Assembly: GCA_947311845.1 (NCBI GenBank)
Contig: CAMZMU010000027.1
Coordinates: 32,317,723-32,381,722, forward strand
DNA: 64,000 bases
Source: Poa pratensis
Taxonomy: Eukaryota; Streptophyta; Magnoliopsida; Poales; Poaceae
Direction: 5' to 3'
The stretch's first letter is position 1. Every line of letters begins with the position of its first letter. The notes beneath the pieces were generated by a model that made no database searches, was not told where the DNA came from, and saw only the letters and a list, made by a program, of their open reading frames with translations. The position numbers were made by a program, and so were the translations under genes. Below are positions 1 through 11,460 of the stretch, piece after piece.

Positions 1-1505
1 CCATGAAGTGGATAAAGATCACCCAAGCTATGGTAGTGAGCCAGGACCGTACCGGTGGTCAGATCCTTCACAGATAAACCAATAGGGTCAAACTCTAGGG
101 AAACTGAATTATCAATAGTAAACTGTCGAACAGAGATGAGATTTTTGATTAAAGATGGAGCAACTAGAATGTTACGAAGCATAAAATTGTGATTTGTGGA
201 AGGAATATAAGAGTGACCGGTGCATGTAATAGGGATAGATGAGCCATTGCCTACAACTATGAAGGAAAAGGGTGAAGGAGAAAAAGAAGACAATGAATTC
301 ATATTTGCAGACATATGGGAAGATGCACCAGAATCAAAGATCCATTCCATACCTTCGTTGTTCAGGGTGAAGTTGTTCATTGCAGCGATGAAGGCCGCCT
401 GATCCCATGTTGGTGGTGTAGAGGGAGCAGGTGGCGCAGGGGCTGACGGCGGCGTCATGTAGGTTAGAGCTGGGGGCACACCATGCATGTAGGGGGTGGT
501 AGATGAACCAGCAGTGTAGCCCGTTGGTGCACCATAGTAGGTGGATGGCGGCGTTGAGGAGCCGTACGTGGGGTGCGCCATGTAGACATGCGAAGGTGGG
601 CGTGAACTGAGCGGTCCGGGAGCTCCTGTCGAGGGGTGCATGCCGGGACTCCATGTGCCCGTGTAGGCGGGCGGAGCACCATAGGGGGACGGTGCGGTCC
701 ATGGCATTGGCCAGGCCTGAACCAGACCAGTCCAGGGATCATGCGGCGGATAATACGCCGGCGTAGTAGTAGGCGCAACCGGCGATGGGGCATGTGTTGA
801 TGAAGAAGCACCGCCAGAGGTAGAGGCACCGGTGCGAGGCTACAGTGGTCGATACATCGGGTTCTTGCCACGATAGTTCGGACTTGGACGCCAGCCCGAG
901 GGAGGCTGTGGTGTTGGCAAGAGGGCGGGGGCCGTAGGAGCCGCAGGTGGAGCCGCACGTGGAGCGGAGGGTCGAGCGCCGGCATGAAAGAGTTGCTGCG
1001 GGCGAGCGGCTTTGCGAGCTTGCGTCTGTGCTTCGAGCTGCAGCATGGAGCGGACGTCGGCGAAGGAAGGGCGTGGCCGCATCATGGGGATGAAGGCGAT
1101 CTGCTTGTCAAATTGCTCGTCGAGCCCGACGAGAAGGGCGTTGATGAGGGTGCGATCGTCCACCGGATCGCCGAGCTCACGAAGCTCATCGCCAATGGCC
1201 TTCAGGCGTTGACAGAAGACAGTGACCGTCGAGTCCCCTTGGGTGGTGGTGCGAAGCTCGGTATGTAGGGTGTTGATCCGGGCATCACTGTTGTCCTGGA
1301 AGAGTTGGCGTAGGGAATTTGCATTGCTCGATCGCACGTTGTGGATCTCGCTTGCAATGATCAAGTGCATGCCGACGTACGCCGCTCCGCTGCATGCGTT
1401 GCGCCCGCGCCGTGCCGAGAGCTGTGTGTAGGTATACGTGCGTCGCTCTGCTTGCAGCCGAGTTAATGCGCGCTTTGCTGCTGCGGCGTTGCCCATTGCT
1501 TGCAC
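1..1505 (-). pseudogene. Copia retrotransposon gag-protease fragment, interrupted by a stop
   Basis: Reading leftward from about 1505, the frame encodes a Copia-type gag (UBN2-like) core with the pattern GDSTVTVFCQRLKAIGDELR, then LGDPVDD, then a Pro/Tyr/Gly-rich linker. The linker leads into a protease with the catalytic motif IFDSGASSHM at about 321-345 and a pre-integrase stretch that runs off the window at base 1. The gag and protease lie in one frame. That frame is broken by one TAG at 840-842, which fits a CAG to TAG transition. The first ~70 residues do not match the usual gag N-terminus, so the 5' end is probably rearranged. No LTR or primer binding site is visible on the right; a Stowaway MITE begins 45 bp beyond. 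The lineage within Copia cannot be fixed without the reverse transcriptase, which is outside the window. Confidence 0.85.
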
Positions 1506-1549
1506 GAAGTTGAAACACGTGCATATATATAGCAGAAATATGAGCGTTA

Positions 1550-1708
1550 CTCACTCCGTTCCCAAATATAAGATGTTTTAGGTGTTACACATGTTGTATA
1601 CATGTACATTAAAATAAGTGAACATGCATATTAAAACATGTCTAAATACATTTGTGTACATGTGTATGGACAAAGTCTAAAACATCTTATATTGTGTAAC
1701 GGAGGGAG
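1550..1708. mobile_element. Stowaway-type MITE (Tc1/Mariner)
   Basis: The left end reads CTCACTCCGTTCCC and the right end GTAACGGAGGGAG. These are near-perfect terminal inverted repeats of the grass Stowaway consensus (CTCCCTCCGT). The element is bounded by TA on both sides (1548-1549 and 1709-1710). The inversion extends inward through the ATAAGATGTTTTA / TAAAACATCTTAT blocks, so the 159-bp element can fold into a long hairpin. Confidence 0.9.
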
Positions 1709-1717
1709 TACTAGTTA

Positions 1718-1851
1718 CTCTCTTCATTTTTTAATATAAGATGTTTTAGCATTTATCCACATGTACATTAAACAAATGTAAGTACACATGTTTTAGTGTG
1801 TATGTTCACTCAGTTTAGAATGCATCTAAACAATAGGTAGAATGGAAGGAG
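1718..1851. mobile_element. Second, more diverged Stowaway-type MITE
   Basis: This element starts ten bases after the first MITE. It carries the same ATAAGATGTTTTAGCATTT block near its left end and a related end, AATGGAAGGAG, on the right, with flanking TA at 1716-1717 and 1852-1853. The termini have drifted further from consensus than in the neighbour, so it is probably the older insertion of the same family. Confidence 0.7.
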
Positions 1852-1853
1852 TA

Positions 1854-3060
1854 GTAGTTGGGACCAAATATACGATGTGCATAAATATGTCATACGTCAC
1901 GATTGTCGTCTTGGCCTCCAGAAGTGTGTCTGCATGCGAGATGTGACCTCGTTGGAACGCCGATCGATCTCTTGCCGAAACGCCCCGCCAAGGGACGTCA
2001 CACACGACGCAACTGCACCCTCCCGTTTCAACGGCCAGGTCCATGGCGTGAGAGGTGAGACCAGCATTTTTGGCGCTCTACATGCTCCGACAGGCCACAT
2101 TGCGATCGCATTCGCATCACACTGCGATGTCATGCCGAGATCTGTTCCTCTGATTTCACCATGTCATCGCCGGTTTGGTTCCTTGCTAGATCCAACTTGC
2201 ACGTCACGGTCTCCCACGATGCCGCTTGTCCGCTCATGCATCTTTATCAGCTATACGTCATTTTCCTCTTCGTGTATGCTGTCGGCTACAACTTCATATC
2301 CGGATTTCATGCCTGATCGAGTACGTGTATGCGCACGCGTATATTATGTTCGGATATACATGGATCCGTGGACAAATTGGAATATCTAAAGGAACGTACC
2401 CGCAAAAAAAAAATCTAGAGGAATGCATGCACGCATAAATTAAACCATACGTTATAAAAAAGTATACATAAAGTGGAGCTTCACTATGATATGAAAAATA
2501 TCTATAAAATTTTGCTCGATAATACGTTGCATTTTAGGCTACAGAAAATCACAAAATTATGACTCGGAAAAAGGTAAAACTACTCAGTTTACTTACTACA
2601 TTTGTCTTTTTTATGTACATCGGGTACGAAAAAAATATTTCACTACAAAATTAATTTTACCTAGTACACATGTATATGTGCTAGTACTTATCACTAGTTA
2701 ACATTAGCACTAATCATCATGATCACTCAACAGTAAACGCTTATTAAATCTTGAAAATAAAGAAGAATCATATTTGTAACCAAAATTACGTCGCTTGTAT
2801 TTTTTAAATTTGAAATTACAAAAGATAGGTTAAGGTAGATCAATGTTGCAAAGCAGTGAACCCTGTGACGAGGACCCGGCCGGGCAATCAACAAAGCAGA
2901 CACACGGTCCCCCTGATGGATGCTCGGACGACTACGAGGTCTGCACGTCGATATCGCCCATCTAAAGAGGTAAATGGGCATACCCCAAGGGGTCCCTCAG
3001 CGTTTAGGGATTCCTGGCCATTGGATCGAGCAGTTACAGCGCGATCTGGGTCGTTCATTT
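1854..3060. other. Intergenic stretch without a recognisable gene
   Basis: The left part (about 1880-2350) is GC-balanced and open in several frames, but I recognise no protein family or splice structure in it. The part from 2400 to 2840 is AT-rich with stops in all frames. From about 2850 the composition becomes GC-rich again on the approach to the promoter-like block at 3060-3110. Confidence 0.5.
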
Positions 3061-3061
3061 T

Positions 3062-3112
3062 TTCACCGCTTCGTATATAAGCGCACTCCACGCTGAAAAC
3101 CCTAACGCGCCT
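3062..3112 (+). promoter_or_regulatory. TATA box followed by a telobox (AAACCCTAA)
   Basis: GTATATAAG at about 3071-3079 is followed some 20-25 bp later by GAAAACCCTAACG. AAACCCTAA is the plant telobox, common near the transcription start of ribosomal-protein and other translation-related genes. A GC-rich leader-like segment follows (3105-3380). The spacing looks like a genuine class II promoter, but no conserved protein can be read downstream. It may therefore be a captured or orphaned promoter. Confidence 0.45.
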
Positions 3113-5178
3113 TCACTCTTCCCGTGCGCGCGCCGGCCCCCTCTCATTCCCGTTCTCCTTGCTCCCTTCGCGCCGGCAGCTCGCCACCATCCTCCGCCTC
3201 CTTACGCCGCCGAGCATGGGCCGGCACCGCGCCCCTCCAAGCCCGACTTCCTCCTCCTCGGTCCTAAGCGGGAAGAAGAACGAGGGGCCGCGATGTGCCT
3301 CTGCTACCGGCATCGCGCCGCCGAGCACGGTCTCCGTTGCGTGCGGGTCCCTATCATCGTCATCCTCGTGTCGATAAGGTAGATCGTGAGCTAGATCCAA
3401 GATCTCTATCTCTCTCCTCTATCTCTCTCTCACCGTCAATTCTTTTCTTCCTGTAGCAGGAGTTTGCCTCCTCCACCCCCACCGTGAGAGAGGAGAGGAT
3501 GGAGAAACAGGAGGCTGAAGCAAGGGAGAAGATGGAGAGTACGATGGTGGCTTGAACAACTCAAAAGGAGGAGCAGGAGCACCACCAACGCCTCTCCCTC
3601 CTCGGTGCTGAATAGGAGGAACACGAGAGGCAATCACTGCAGATATGGATGACAAATTCGAGCCGAGGTGAGCTGCTGCTAGCCAAGCCCTTATCCCCCA
3701 TTGCTCTCCCATTTTCGGAGTTGTTCCTGCTGTTGAGCTTTGTTTCTAACCCCTCGGTGTTCAAAATGAGGAGCACGAGCCACCACTACGGCCGATCTCA
3801 CATGGAACGTCCGCACCGGCTTCTGCTCCACCCGACCTCCGCATTTGCACCTCTCGCAGGTACCTACATCCTCGCTTCCTCCTGATTTGCCTCCTCCACT
3901 GCTCTCATATGATTTCATCCCATAGCTTCTTATTTTTCTGTGTAGATTCTTTTTAATCTATGCCTATGAGGTCTTTGATGAAACTACAAGGAGGATGCAG
4001 AGGTGTTTATAACCCAATTCGTTCATACAGTAGGTGGATAAAGCGGGGGAAAGAAGGCATGGAGATGATGTTGATACATGTGTGTGTGGTCATGGACTCT
4101 CCTCCGTTTATATCTCCATGGCGTTAGTGACAAGATTTTAGCCAAGAATCTTCTCCCCTGCCCCAGAATTCACCATTGTCTTGGGGATGCATTGTGGTGA
4201 GATCATTTCCTTTATTGGCCTATCTCCAATCGATCATTTTCCGTTATTTTGGTATTTGGTGTTTTAGCTAAAGATTGCAGGTTACTTTTGCTATGTTGAT
4301 GTTAGGTTGACATCTTCGCCGCAATAGTCGTCACAGGACTGGTTGCAGAGTAGTGGCTGTCCCGGTGAGTCCCATATTCGCATCTTCCATTTGTTGCTTA
4401 TATATTTTATATTATGGCACATTGGCACCGAAAAGGATTGGATTTAATTATGCGTTCTTATTAGAAATTATAGCTTCAGAAGCACTGGCTTAATTGAGTT
4501 GCTGCATATTTTTCTAATTCACTGATGTAGGTATTGTAGCGTTGTAGTTGGTGACCTTTTGACGTGCACATTGTTCTCATGATGCCCTGTGTACACTGAA
4601 CATGGTTTCGTTGTAAATGATGTGAGATCGAAAAAGAAATAGATTTGTATCCTGGTCATACATCTCTGTCTCAGTGACGAGTTTTCTTTGAACGATGCAT
4701 CCACTATTGCAAATCGAATGACTGATTGTAATTCAGTTCATTAGTTGTATAGGTTCAAGTGCTAGCTGCCGCGGTCCGATTCAGTTCATTAGTTAGTCTG
4801 CTCAAATCTCTGTTTTTGCTGGGCGTAAGCTACCACAGTTTAATTCTGTTGTTTAGAGAGCACAGGTGATAGGAGATGGCGCCGGAATCTCCTTACCTTT
4901 GTTTCCTTACTGTCTTACTTGGTCCAGATCCTGAATTTGTATGTTCTCGGTGCCTCTGTTTCTTCTTAAGTAGATTGTAAATTTGTTTGTCCAGCTAATT
5001 CAGTTGTTTATAGTTGTTGTACTAGCTACAGCGGTCTTATTCAGTTCATTAGTTAGTTTTCTCACATTGATGGACGACGTTGCAATCTCCTTACCTTTGT
5101 TTTCTTCCTGTCTTCTTAGTCTAAATCCTAAATTTATATTTTCTCAGTGCCTCCTTTTCTTATTTAGTAGATCCTAAA

Positions 5179-5519
5179 TTTGTTTCCATCATGCAGCTCA
5201 AATTTCATTCTCTAGAAAGCATGGTACAACATGCGAAGGACCACTCCATATAGAGAAGAAAAAGGAAGGTTGGTGGCAGGGACCAAGAGTGTGTAGTTGA
5301 TTCTTACAAAATAAAATGGAGTTTATATATGTTGGAAAATTTAGTTTAATATGATATTTTAGATCGGCTAGGTTCGATGAGTTTGAATTTTTTATATGCA
5401 TGTTGCTCTTGGCGTGCTTTAGCTTCATAAGTTCCCGATGTATGTACATAAATGCTTTGGTCTGCCCAAAGCATATTTTGAACCGTGAATGATTTGTGCT
5501 GCCATACATTGGTTGTGTT
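5179..5519 (+). repeat. Direct duplication, copy 1 (exon plus 3'-UTR-like)
   Basis: This segment is repeated in diverged form at 6042-6348. Both copies share an ATGCAGCT acceptor-like start, the block TGCGAAGGACCACTCCA, the block CTTTAGCTTCATAAGTTCC, and CCAAAGCATATTTTGAAC near the end. The ~860-bp spacing and several indels indicate an old tandem duplication. Confidence 0.8.
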
Positions 5520-6041
5520 AAAATTAATGTAGTGTTTTAGCCATGTTGTTCATTTCGGTTGGATCTATAGGGTACAGCACCAGAGTTAAGCTCCTAATGG
5601 CATTGTAATAGGTGGTTTGCCTCCCCACGCAAAGCCGTGTTGTCTAATTAACTTGCAGTGTCAACCACTATTTAAACTAGCTTACCAGCCTGTACTTATA
5701 TTTTTTGTCTCTCTTTATTTGCTTACAAACTGCATCTTCTCATCTTAATTTTCCTCTAATAATTTTTACATCTTGATAGGTTTGCAGCCAGGTGATGATC
5801 AGCCGGACATGTGCCCATAGATGAGGTATGGCAATTATTTCTTATTTTTGCCTCGCATACATACTAAGTGCATTCATCCTACTACTGATTAAATAAGAAA
5901 AGTTGAGCCAATAAGTGGAGTTATTTTTCCTTCCTCACTCATATATCATGTTGATGTTCAGGCCTAACCTCACAAAACTTTGCTACAGATTTACTTATAA
6001 TGAGGGTAAGTAAATCAGCGCTAAGCACCCAATCTGAACAT

Positions 6042-6348
6042 TTGTTTCCACTATGCAGCTCGCTTTCATCCTTGAAAAGCATGAGTACAACAATGCGAAG
6101 GACCACTCCAATTAGAGCAGAAGAAAAAGAGGTTGGTTGTAAAGACCAAGAAGGTTTCAGGTTGATTCTTGAAACATCAAAATAAAATTTATTACTTCAG
6201 TTGTAGGATTCCATGAGTTTTGATATTTTTTTATATAAACGTTACCCTTGGCATGCTTTAGCTTCATAAGTTCCGAATGTATATATTGCTTTGACCTGCC
6301 CAAAGCATATTTTGAACAAATCTGTGCTGCCATTCACTGGTTGTGTTG
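6042..6348 (+). repeat. Direct duplication, copy 2
   Basis: Diverged second copy of 5179-5519. This copy keeps a short frame after the ATGCAG acceptor (LAFILEKHEYNNAKDHSN then stop) that copy 1 has lost. The unit therefore looks like a terminal exon plus 3' UTR. The parent protein was not recognised. Confidence 0.8.
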
Positions 6349-9300
6349 ATTGTCTAAAACACTATATGATTTAGTTAGTTAAACACTTGCCCGCAAAACC
6401 TGGATGACATGCAGTAGGCTATCCTAGCATCAGATATTATCATGTCTGTGTAAGTTCCAGGGCTATGCTTCTCCTTGTGTGTTGGTCATTTTTTATTGCT
6501 GGTTAAGATTCATGAGCCAGTAAATTATTCTTGCATCATTATACTGAGTGTGCATTTGACCATTTACATCTATTTGATTTTTTAGAAAAATTGTTGTTAT
6601 GCCTGCAGATTAGTGGCTTATAACAAAAAAAAATGTATCATGCATGTGGGCATGGAAGGAAAAGTACAGCGGCGACTCACGGGAGGTTGCAGAACTTGAA
6701 ACTTACTTGCTGAGCCTTCTTCCCATACTTGAGAACCCATTTGGAATGTTTGCATTAAATAGATGTGAGTTTCTGAATTCTAAATTGAATACCGAATGTT
6801 GGCACATTTATCTTCTTCACAGTAGCAAAAGATCAAATAAAAAATTCCTTGTCTTGCTACATTTTAATTTCAGGCACAACTATTGTTTCGCAGGTGATAC
6901 ATTAGTTTGACTTTTCAAGTATACAGGAGATTTTAAATTATTACTTGCATTTCTAATACATGGAAAGTCTCTTTTTTTGAATTTCCTTTTCTTCCAAATG
7001 TTATTGTACTACCTCTGTCTGTCCAAACTTATTTTCTAAAATATTTGGCTATGTTGTTTATTAATACTGTGTTTTTCCTTGGTGTTTTTAGGTGAAGCCT
7101 AGGTTTATATTGCTTTGCAGCTAATGTATATTGGACCCCAGTTCAAACCATATAAAGTGAGCAAATTAGTTCCAGTAGTGCAATTATAATGTAAACTAGC
7201 TAAATTTAGTAGTATTTTTATTACTCAGGCATGGTTATGTGTTGCTTAGGAGTTTTGCACGCAACTCCATAACTAATTCGTTGTTGTGTTCCCGCGTTGA
7301 TTGAAAACTGCAGACAAAATAATAGATTTATCACTTACGTAATCGTTCATTTGACCTATTAGAATACAAGTAGATATATCATTATTCCTCTTGATTGATT
7401 AATATTTGATCTAATGCTTATATTTTCCTACTTCCATATACAAGTGGTTGGTCTACATGAAAAAATCGATGTAGTATTTGACTGTGACATTTTTCATTTT
7501 GCTTGAGTTCTTGGTTTGCATAGGGGCTTTGTTATGATAGTTATTCAGTCATGCATGTTCTATCCTTAATTTCTTTCCAATACATTTCTTCTTTGAAGTG
7601 AGTCGTGCCTTGATGAGTTATCCTCCGAGATCTGATAACAAAGCATGGGGGCAAAATATGTTATCCTCTAAGATCTCGGTGCTTTAGTTTTTTTTCCTCT
7701 TCCATTCTCTCGATATATATGCCTTGATGAGTTTTGATGCCAGATAGACTGCTTTTTTCGTATATATTATATGTATAATAAATTTTTCAAAAGTGTTTTA
7801 CTCTTTCCGCATGAGTTACCTATTGCCAACACTTGGTATATACGTGGTTATGATTTGTGTTCATTATATTCAACATTAGAAGCTTCAGCTGGTTTGTATT
7901 TGGTTGCTGCTATGAGCACATGCTATTATTATGCTTAGGCTGACTAAATTGTTTATAAAAGTTATGCATATAGGAATTAATGCACAAATGTTCTCTCAGT
8001 TGATATGCGTACTTCCATGTGCTTATGACAAACTAAACTATACAATATTTACTGAGGTGCACTACAAAACATGAGTGACCAAAGTGATTCTTATACAACC
8101 CATATGAGTAATCTAAAAGTAGAGGTACTGAGGTAGTAAGGAAGTAGGACTAATAAAAAAATCGCCACCTCTTTCTTAGTATTGTATTTTTCAAATTGCT
8201 TCCGTCAGAGTTAATTTTTGCACTCGAACAAAATTCAGTAGAGCAACTTATCCCCAAGACTCCCAAAGAAGAGTAGGAGGTTAAGTTATGACATGGAATT
8301 GTTGGTTTCACATGTTCTATTGCGTTATGTTCATACATTTATTATCTTCGATTTCATCAACCGCCGCATTCAACCTGCTTGCCTGCTTCACTCCAAAAGC
8401 TAATCAAGCAGCTTCAATGCCTGACACTGGATTACAAATCATTAACCTGTTGAGTCGGTGCACCCAATTTGACGGTCCAATTCCTGTACACTGCTCAATT
8501 CATTGTGAACAAACTGCTGGCTCAAATCCTGTACACAGCTAATCAAGAATAGTGCCCAATTTGACGAACTCTTCATTGCCTTCACCAACATCTCCTTAAT
8601 ATACCTTAGAAAAATGCTCCAATATATCTGAACTTTCGAACTGCCAGAGCATTTGCTACTGAATATGTGTTTGTTTGGTTACAACACCAGTTATTCCTGT
8701 CATATCAATGTTATAGTTTTGAGCCGATCTTTTCTGGGAAGTAGTTCAGATATCTCACCCTTGCAGAAAATTTATGTTGTAGTTATCCAAAAGAGAGGCC
8801 ACCCCTGTTTGGACCGTAGCTGTTCTTATTTAGTAAGTGTTTATTATATAGGTAGACATTGATCGGCATGTATGATATGTTTCCCAGTTTACTGTGCACT
8901 CATGATATAGCCTATGACATGTTATTATCATACTAATTTATTGGTTTCATATGTGAGGTTTATTGTTTGTCGAATTCACCTTCCTTTGAAAACATATAAT
9001 GTAGCAGTTTCGATCTACAAAATTCTCAGTGCGGCGAGTCCTCCATCCGGATAGTAATATATTATGGCACTAAGCTCAAGTCTTACGTTACATTTCGTTT
9101 TGGTTGGTGTTTTCCTTGCGTGATATAGTTATTGGCCTTGGTTAATCGTATACCGAATGTTCATCGGATGCCTCTTGCATGTAAGTTGGTCAATTGTTAT
9201 TTCTTCATATCACAATAAACAGAAACCTAAGATGAAGTTTGTTGCTCTTTTATTTCTGTGTTATCTTTTCCTTTTTAAATCTGCTGCCAGTTAGCAGTCC

Positions 9301-10203
9301 ATTCATGCATGTCCGAGTGCTACTTTAGGTAGTTTATATGTGAGTTTTCTGCGTACAGTACTAGGCATTGTAATTAATCATTCCTTTGAATATAAGATGC
9401 ATTGCCTGGTTATATGAGGTACCACATTTAGTTTTCCACAAGCAGAGGAGTTAGGCTTTAGAGTATTCAATCTCTATTCTCTTTCATTGTTATAAGTTTG
9501 CGTTGTAAACCATGTCATACTTTTTTATTGACATGTTGTGTTTTGTTTCTCCTTTATACTTTCCCGCATTTGTATTGCTGGAGAAACTCGCTTTGAGATG
9601 CCACCATCTGTACAACGAGTTTTCAGGATTCCTTTCCCCAATCTTGGTCTGGCCAGGTAATTGCTTGCCTGGCACTTTTCTTCATGAATATTTGTGCTCA
9701 ATCTGCTTATTCTTTATGGTTTGCTTAATTCTCAGGCCAGCCAGTTTCATCTGTGACCGAAGATCTGATGGAATCACAACCACATACAACATCTAGCAGT
9801 CTTCAGTGGATAAGAGGTATCATCTCCTTATCTGGGAAAGCAGTTCAAGTATACAAGCCCCAACAATGTTTCTGCATATGTCTCTTTGCAAAACCAGGTT
9901 TTGTTGGGAATGCTTCCAACGTAGGTAACCAATGCAAAAAGATGTGATGGATGACTGGAACAAGACTTAGCCTACGTATCTTTGTGTTAGTATGTACATG
10001 TTGTAATGAAAGTCCTATATCTATCCTGAAGAAAGAAATCTATCCTAAAAACTTCGTGTGAAATGTATGTATAAAGAGCACCATGCTTTGCTTTGAAATT
10101 ATACTGCCACTAGCTACTATGTATAGTAATCATTGACTGATGTGTCATATAATGATGCTTACCATAACGTTTTACCAATTGATAACAACTGTCAAATGCG
10201 GGT

Positions 10204-10235
10204 GGCGCGCGGCAAAGCCGCGCCAGGGGATCTAG
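10204..10235 (+). mobile_element. Helitron 3' terminus (hairpin + CTAG)
   Basis: GGCGCGCGGC-AAA-GCCGCGCC forms a strong GC hairpin. Seven bases later comes CTAG, ending at 10235, followed by a host T. A subterminal hairpin ~10 bp before CTRR, inserted ahead of T, is the Helitron 3' signature. The body of this element must lie to the left. Its 5' TC end was not located with confidence. Confidence 0.75.
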
Positions 10236-11250
10236 TTAAACATGCACGACACATGTACAAGCTCGTCACTGTTTGCTGAAAAGCACGCGCGCGCTGAGAT
10301 GAGAAGCATGGAATAAGTAATGACCATATGCTTGCTGATTTTTTTAGATAAAGGGATTTTATTACTTAAAAGTTTTAAGCATTACACCCGGCCTCTGCAT
10401 AGTTAAGATGTACACAGCCACCAGTTTTCAAGTACCCAGTGCAACATAAAAATAACTAGCAAAGTGCCCGTGCGTTGCAACGGGTACAAATATTTGATAG
10501 TGACATCAAACGGACCCTTGAAAATATGTTGGCCACTTTCATCATCTCTTACAATTCCATTATACGTCTATACACCAACCTTTATGAAAACGACAAATAA
10601 AAGTTGCCACTTATTTTCCAATCTTATGTGTTTAAATATTATATTGATATAAAAGAAGTTAAATCGTAGGTAAAGTATGTATTAAAGTTTTGGTTCTCTT
10701 GGTTCAAGTCATCTCATTTAACAAAGAAAACCTTGAATGATGATTCAGCTAGTACAGAGCTGGTGAAGTGATTACCTCACACCTTGTCTTGCAAGTAGAA
10801 CAGAACACTCCCAGGACACCATGACAAAATATTACGACAAGGCAAGAAGGCAGCATTGAACATCAAATTCTTCTTTAGCGGAAAAGGAATCGTGAGATGG
10901 TGAAAAATATACAAATACGCATGCAAACAGAAACTAATGCCGAGGACAGTGATGATAAATTCAGGTAAGCTACTGCATATATCAGTTAATACCAATCGTA
11001 TCCATTCAAAGTGCTTGTATAAGTAATCCAATAAATCAAGAGTTTGCAATCTGTAGAGACGTTGTACACGACCATCAAGGTTTTGGTTCCCGAATATTTT
11101 TTTTTCCCGAGGGGGCTCGGGATTCCCGGTTACCACGGTAACCGAGAAATCCCGGATGGTTACCGGACGAATTTAAAAAACAAATTTCGAATTCAAATTT
11201 GCTCAGAAAAGCTCATTAAAGCTGCAAACTGCAGTTTAACGTATCTGTGA

Positions 11251-11320
11251 ACGCAGCGCAGTGGTCAAGCTTCAGTGACGTCCCGTGCGCACGCAACAGG
11301 TCTCTGGTTCGATCCTTGGT
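11251..11320 (+). repeat. tRNA-like module with A and B boxes
   Basis: GCGCAGTGGTCAAGC (11256-11270) resembles a tRNA A-box region. GGTTCGATCC (11307-11316) matches the B-box consensus GGTTCGANNCC, about 40 bases downstream. It cannot be folded into an intact tRNA, since acceptor-stem pairing is absent. It is therefore a tRNA-derived sequence or a chance internal Pol III promoter inside the hAT MITE. A second module faces it at 11405-11460. Confidence 0.5.
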
Positions 11321-11404
11321 TCACATATTTTTGCATAATTATGGAGATTAAACTTACAGAGTTTATAAACTTGTTTTAATGGTCAAAAAATTAAAACGAG
11401 CGCA

Positions 11405-11460
11405 GAGCTCGAACTCGCAGCCTGAAGAGAAGAGAAGCTGGTCCCTGCCACCGGGCTACG
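11405..11460 (-). repeat. Opposed tRNA-like module with A and B boxes
   Basis: On the minus strand GTAGCCCGGTGGC (11460-11448) looks like an A box. GAGTTCGAGCTC (11416-11405) contains a B-box-like GTTCGA core. The arrangement mirrors the plus-strand module at 11251-11320, with the two B boxes about 90 bp apart and pointing towards each other. As there, no full cloverleaf is evident. Confidence 0.45.

Larger units (their letters stand above)
3113..10200 (+). other. Intron-like, T-rich transcribed-looking region; no conserved protein
   Basis: After a GC-rich leader with a short open frame (ATG at 3216, stop near 3376), the region becomes T-rich. It has many plausible donor and TGCAG acceptor sites, like the interior of a plant gene. 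Short exon-like segments can be read, for example around 6644-6770, 6057-6110 and 9598-9660/9736-9812. None matches a family I recognise and they do not join into a long frame. The stretch ends in a Helitron 3' terminus at 10235, so it may be a Helitron-carried set of gene fragments or a non-coding RNA gene. No clear Helitron 5' end was found. TCCTACTACTGATTAAA at 5877 resembles one weakly. Confidence 0.35.

Noticed and set aside
3216..3376. Short Ser/Pro-rich open frame after the telobox promoter
   Set aside because: Low-complexity composition, no family match and no continuation across splice sites; not called as a gene.
5877..5900. TCCTACTACTGATTAAA as the 5' end of the Helitron ending at 10235
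   Set aside because: Only a loose match to TCTCTACTA-type starts, and it lies inside the duplicated exon region. Kept only as a weak possibility.
11251..11460. Genuine tRNA genes
   Set aside because: A and B boxes are present, but neither strand gives an acceptor stem or a complete cloverleaf.
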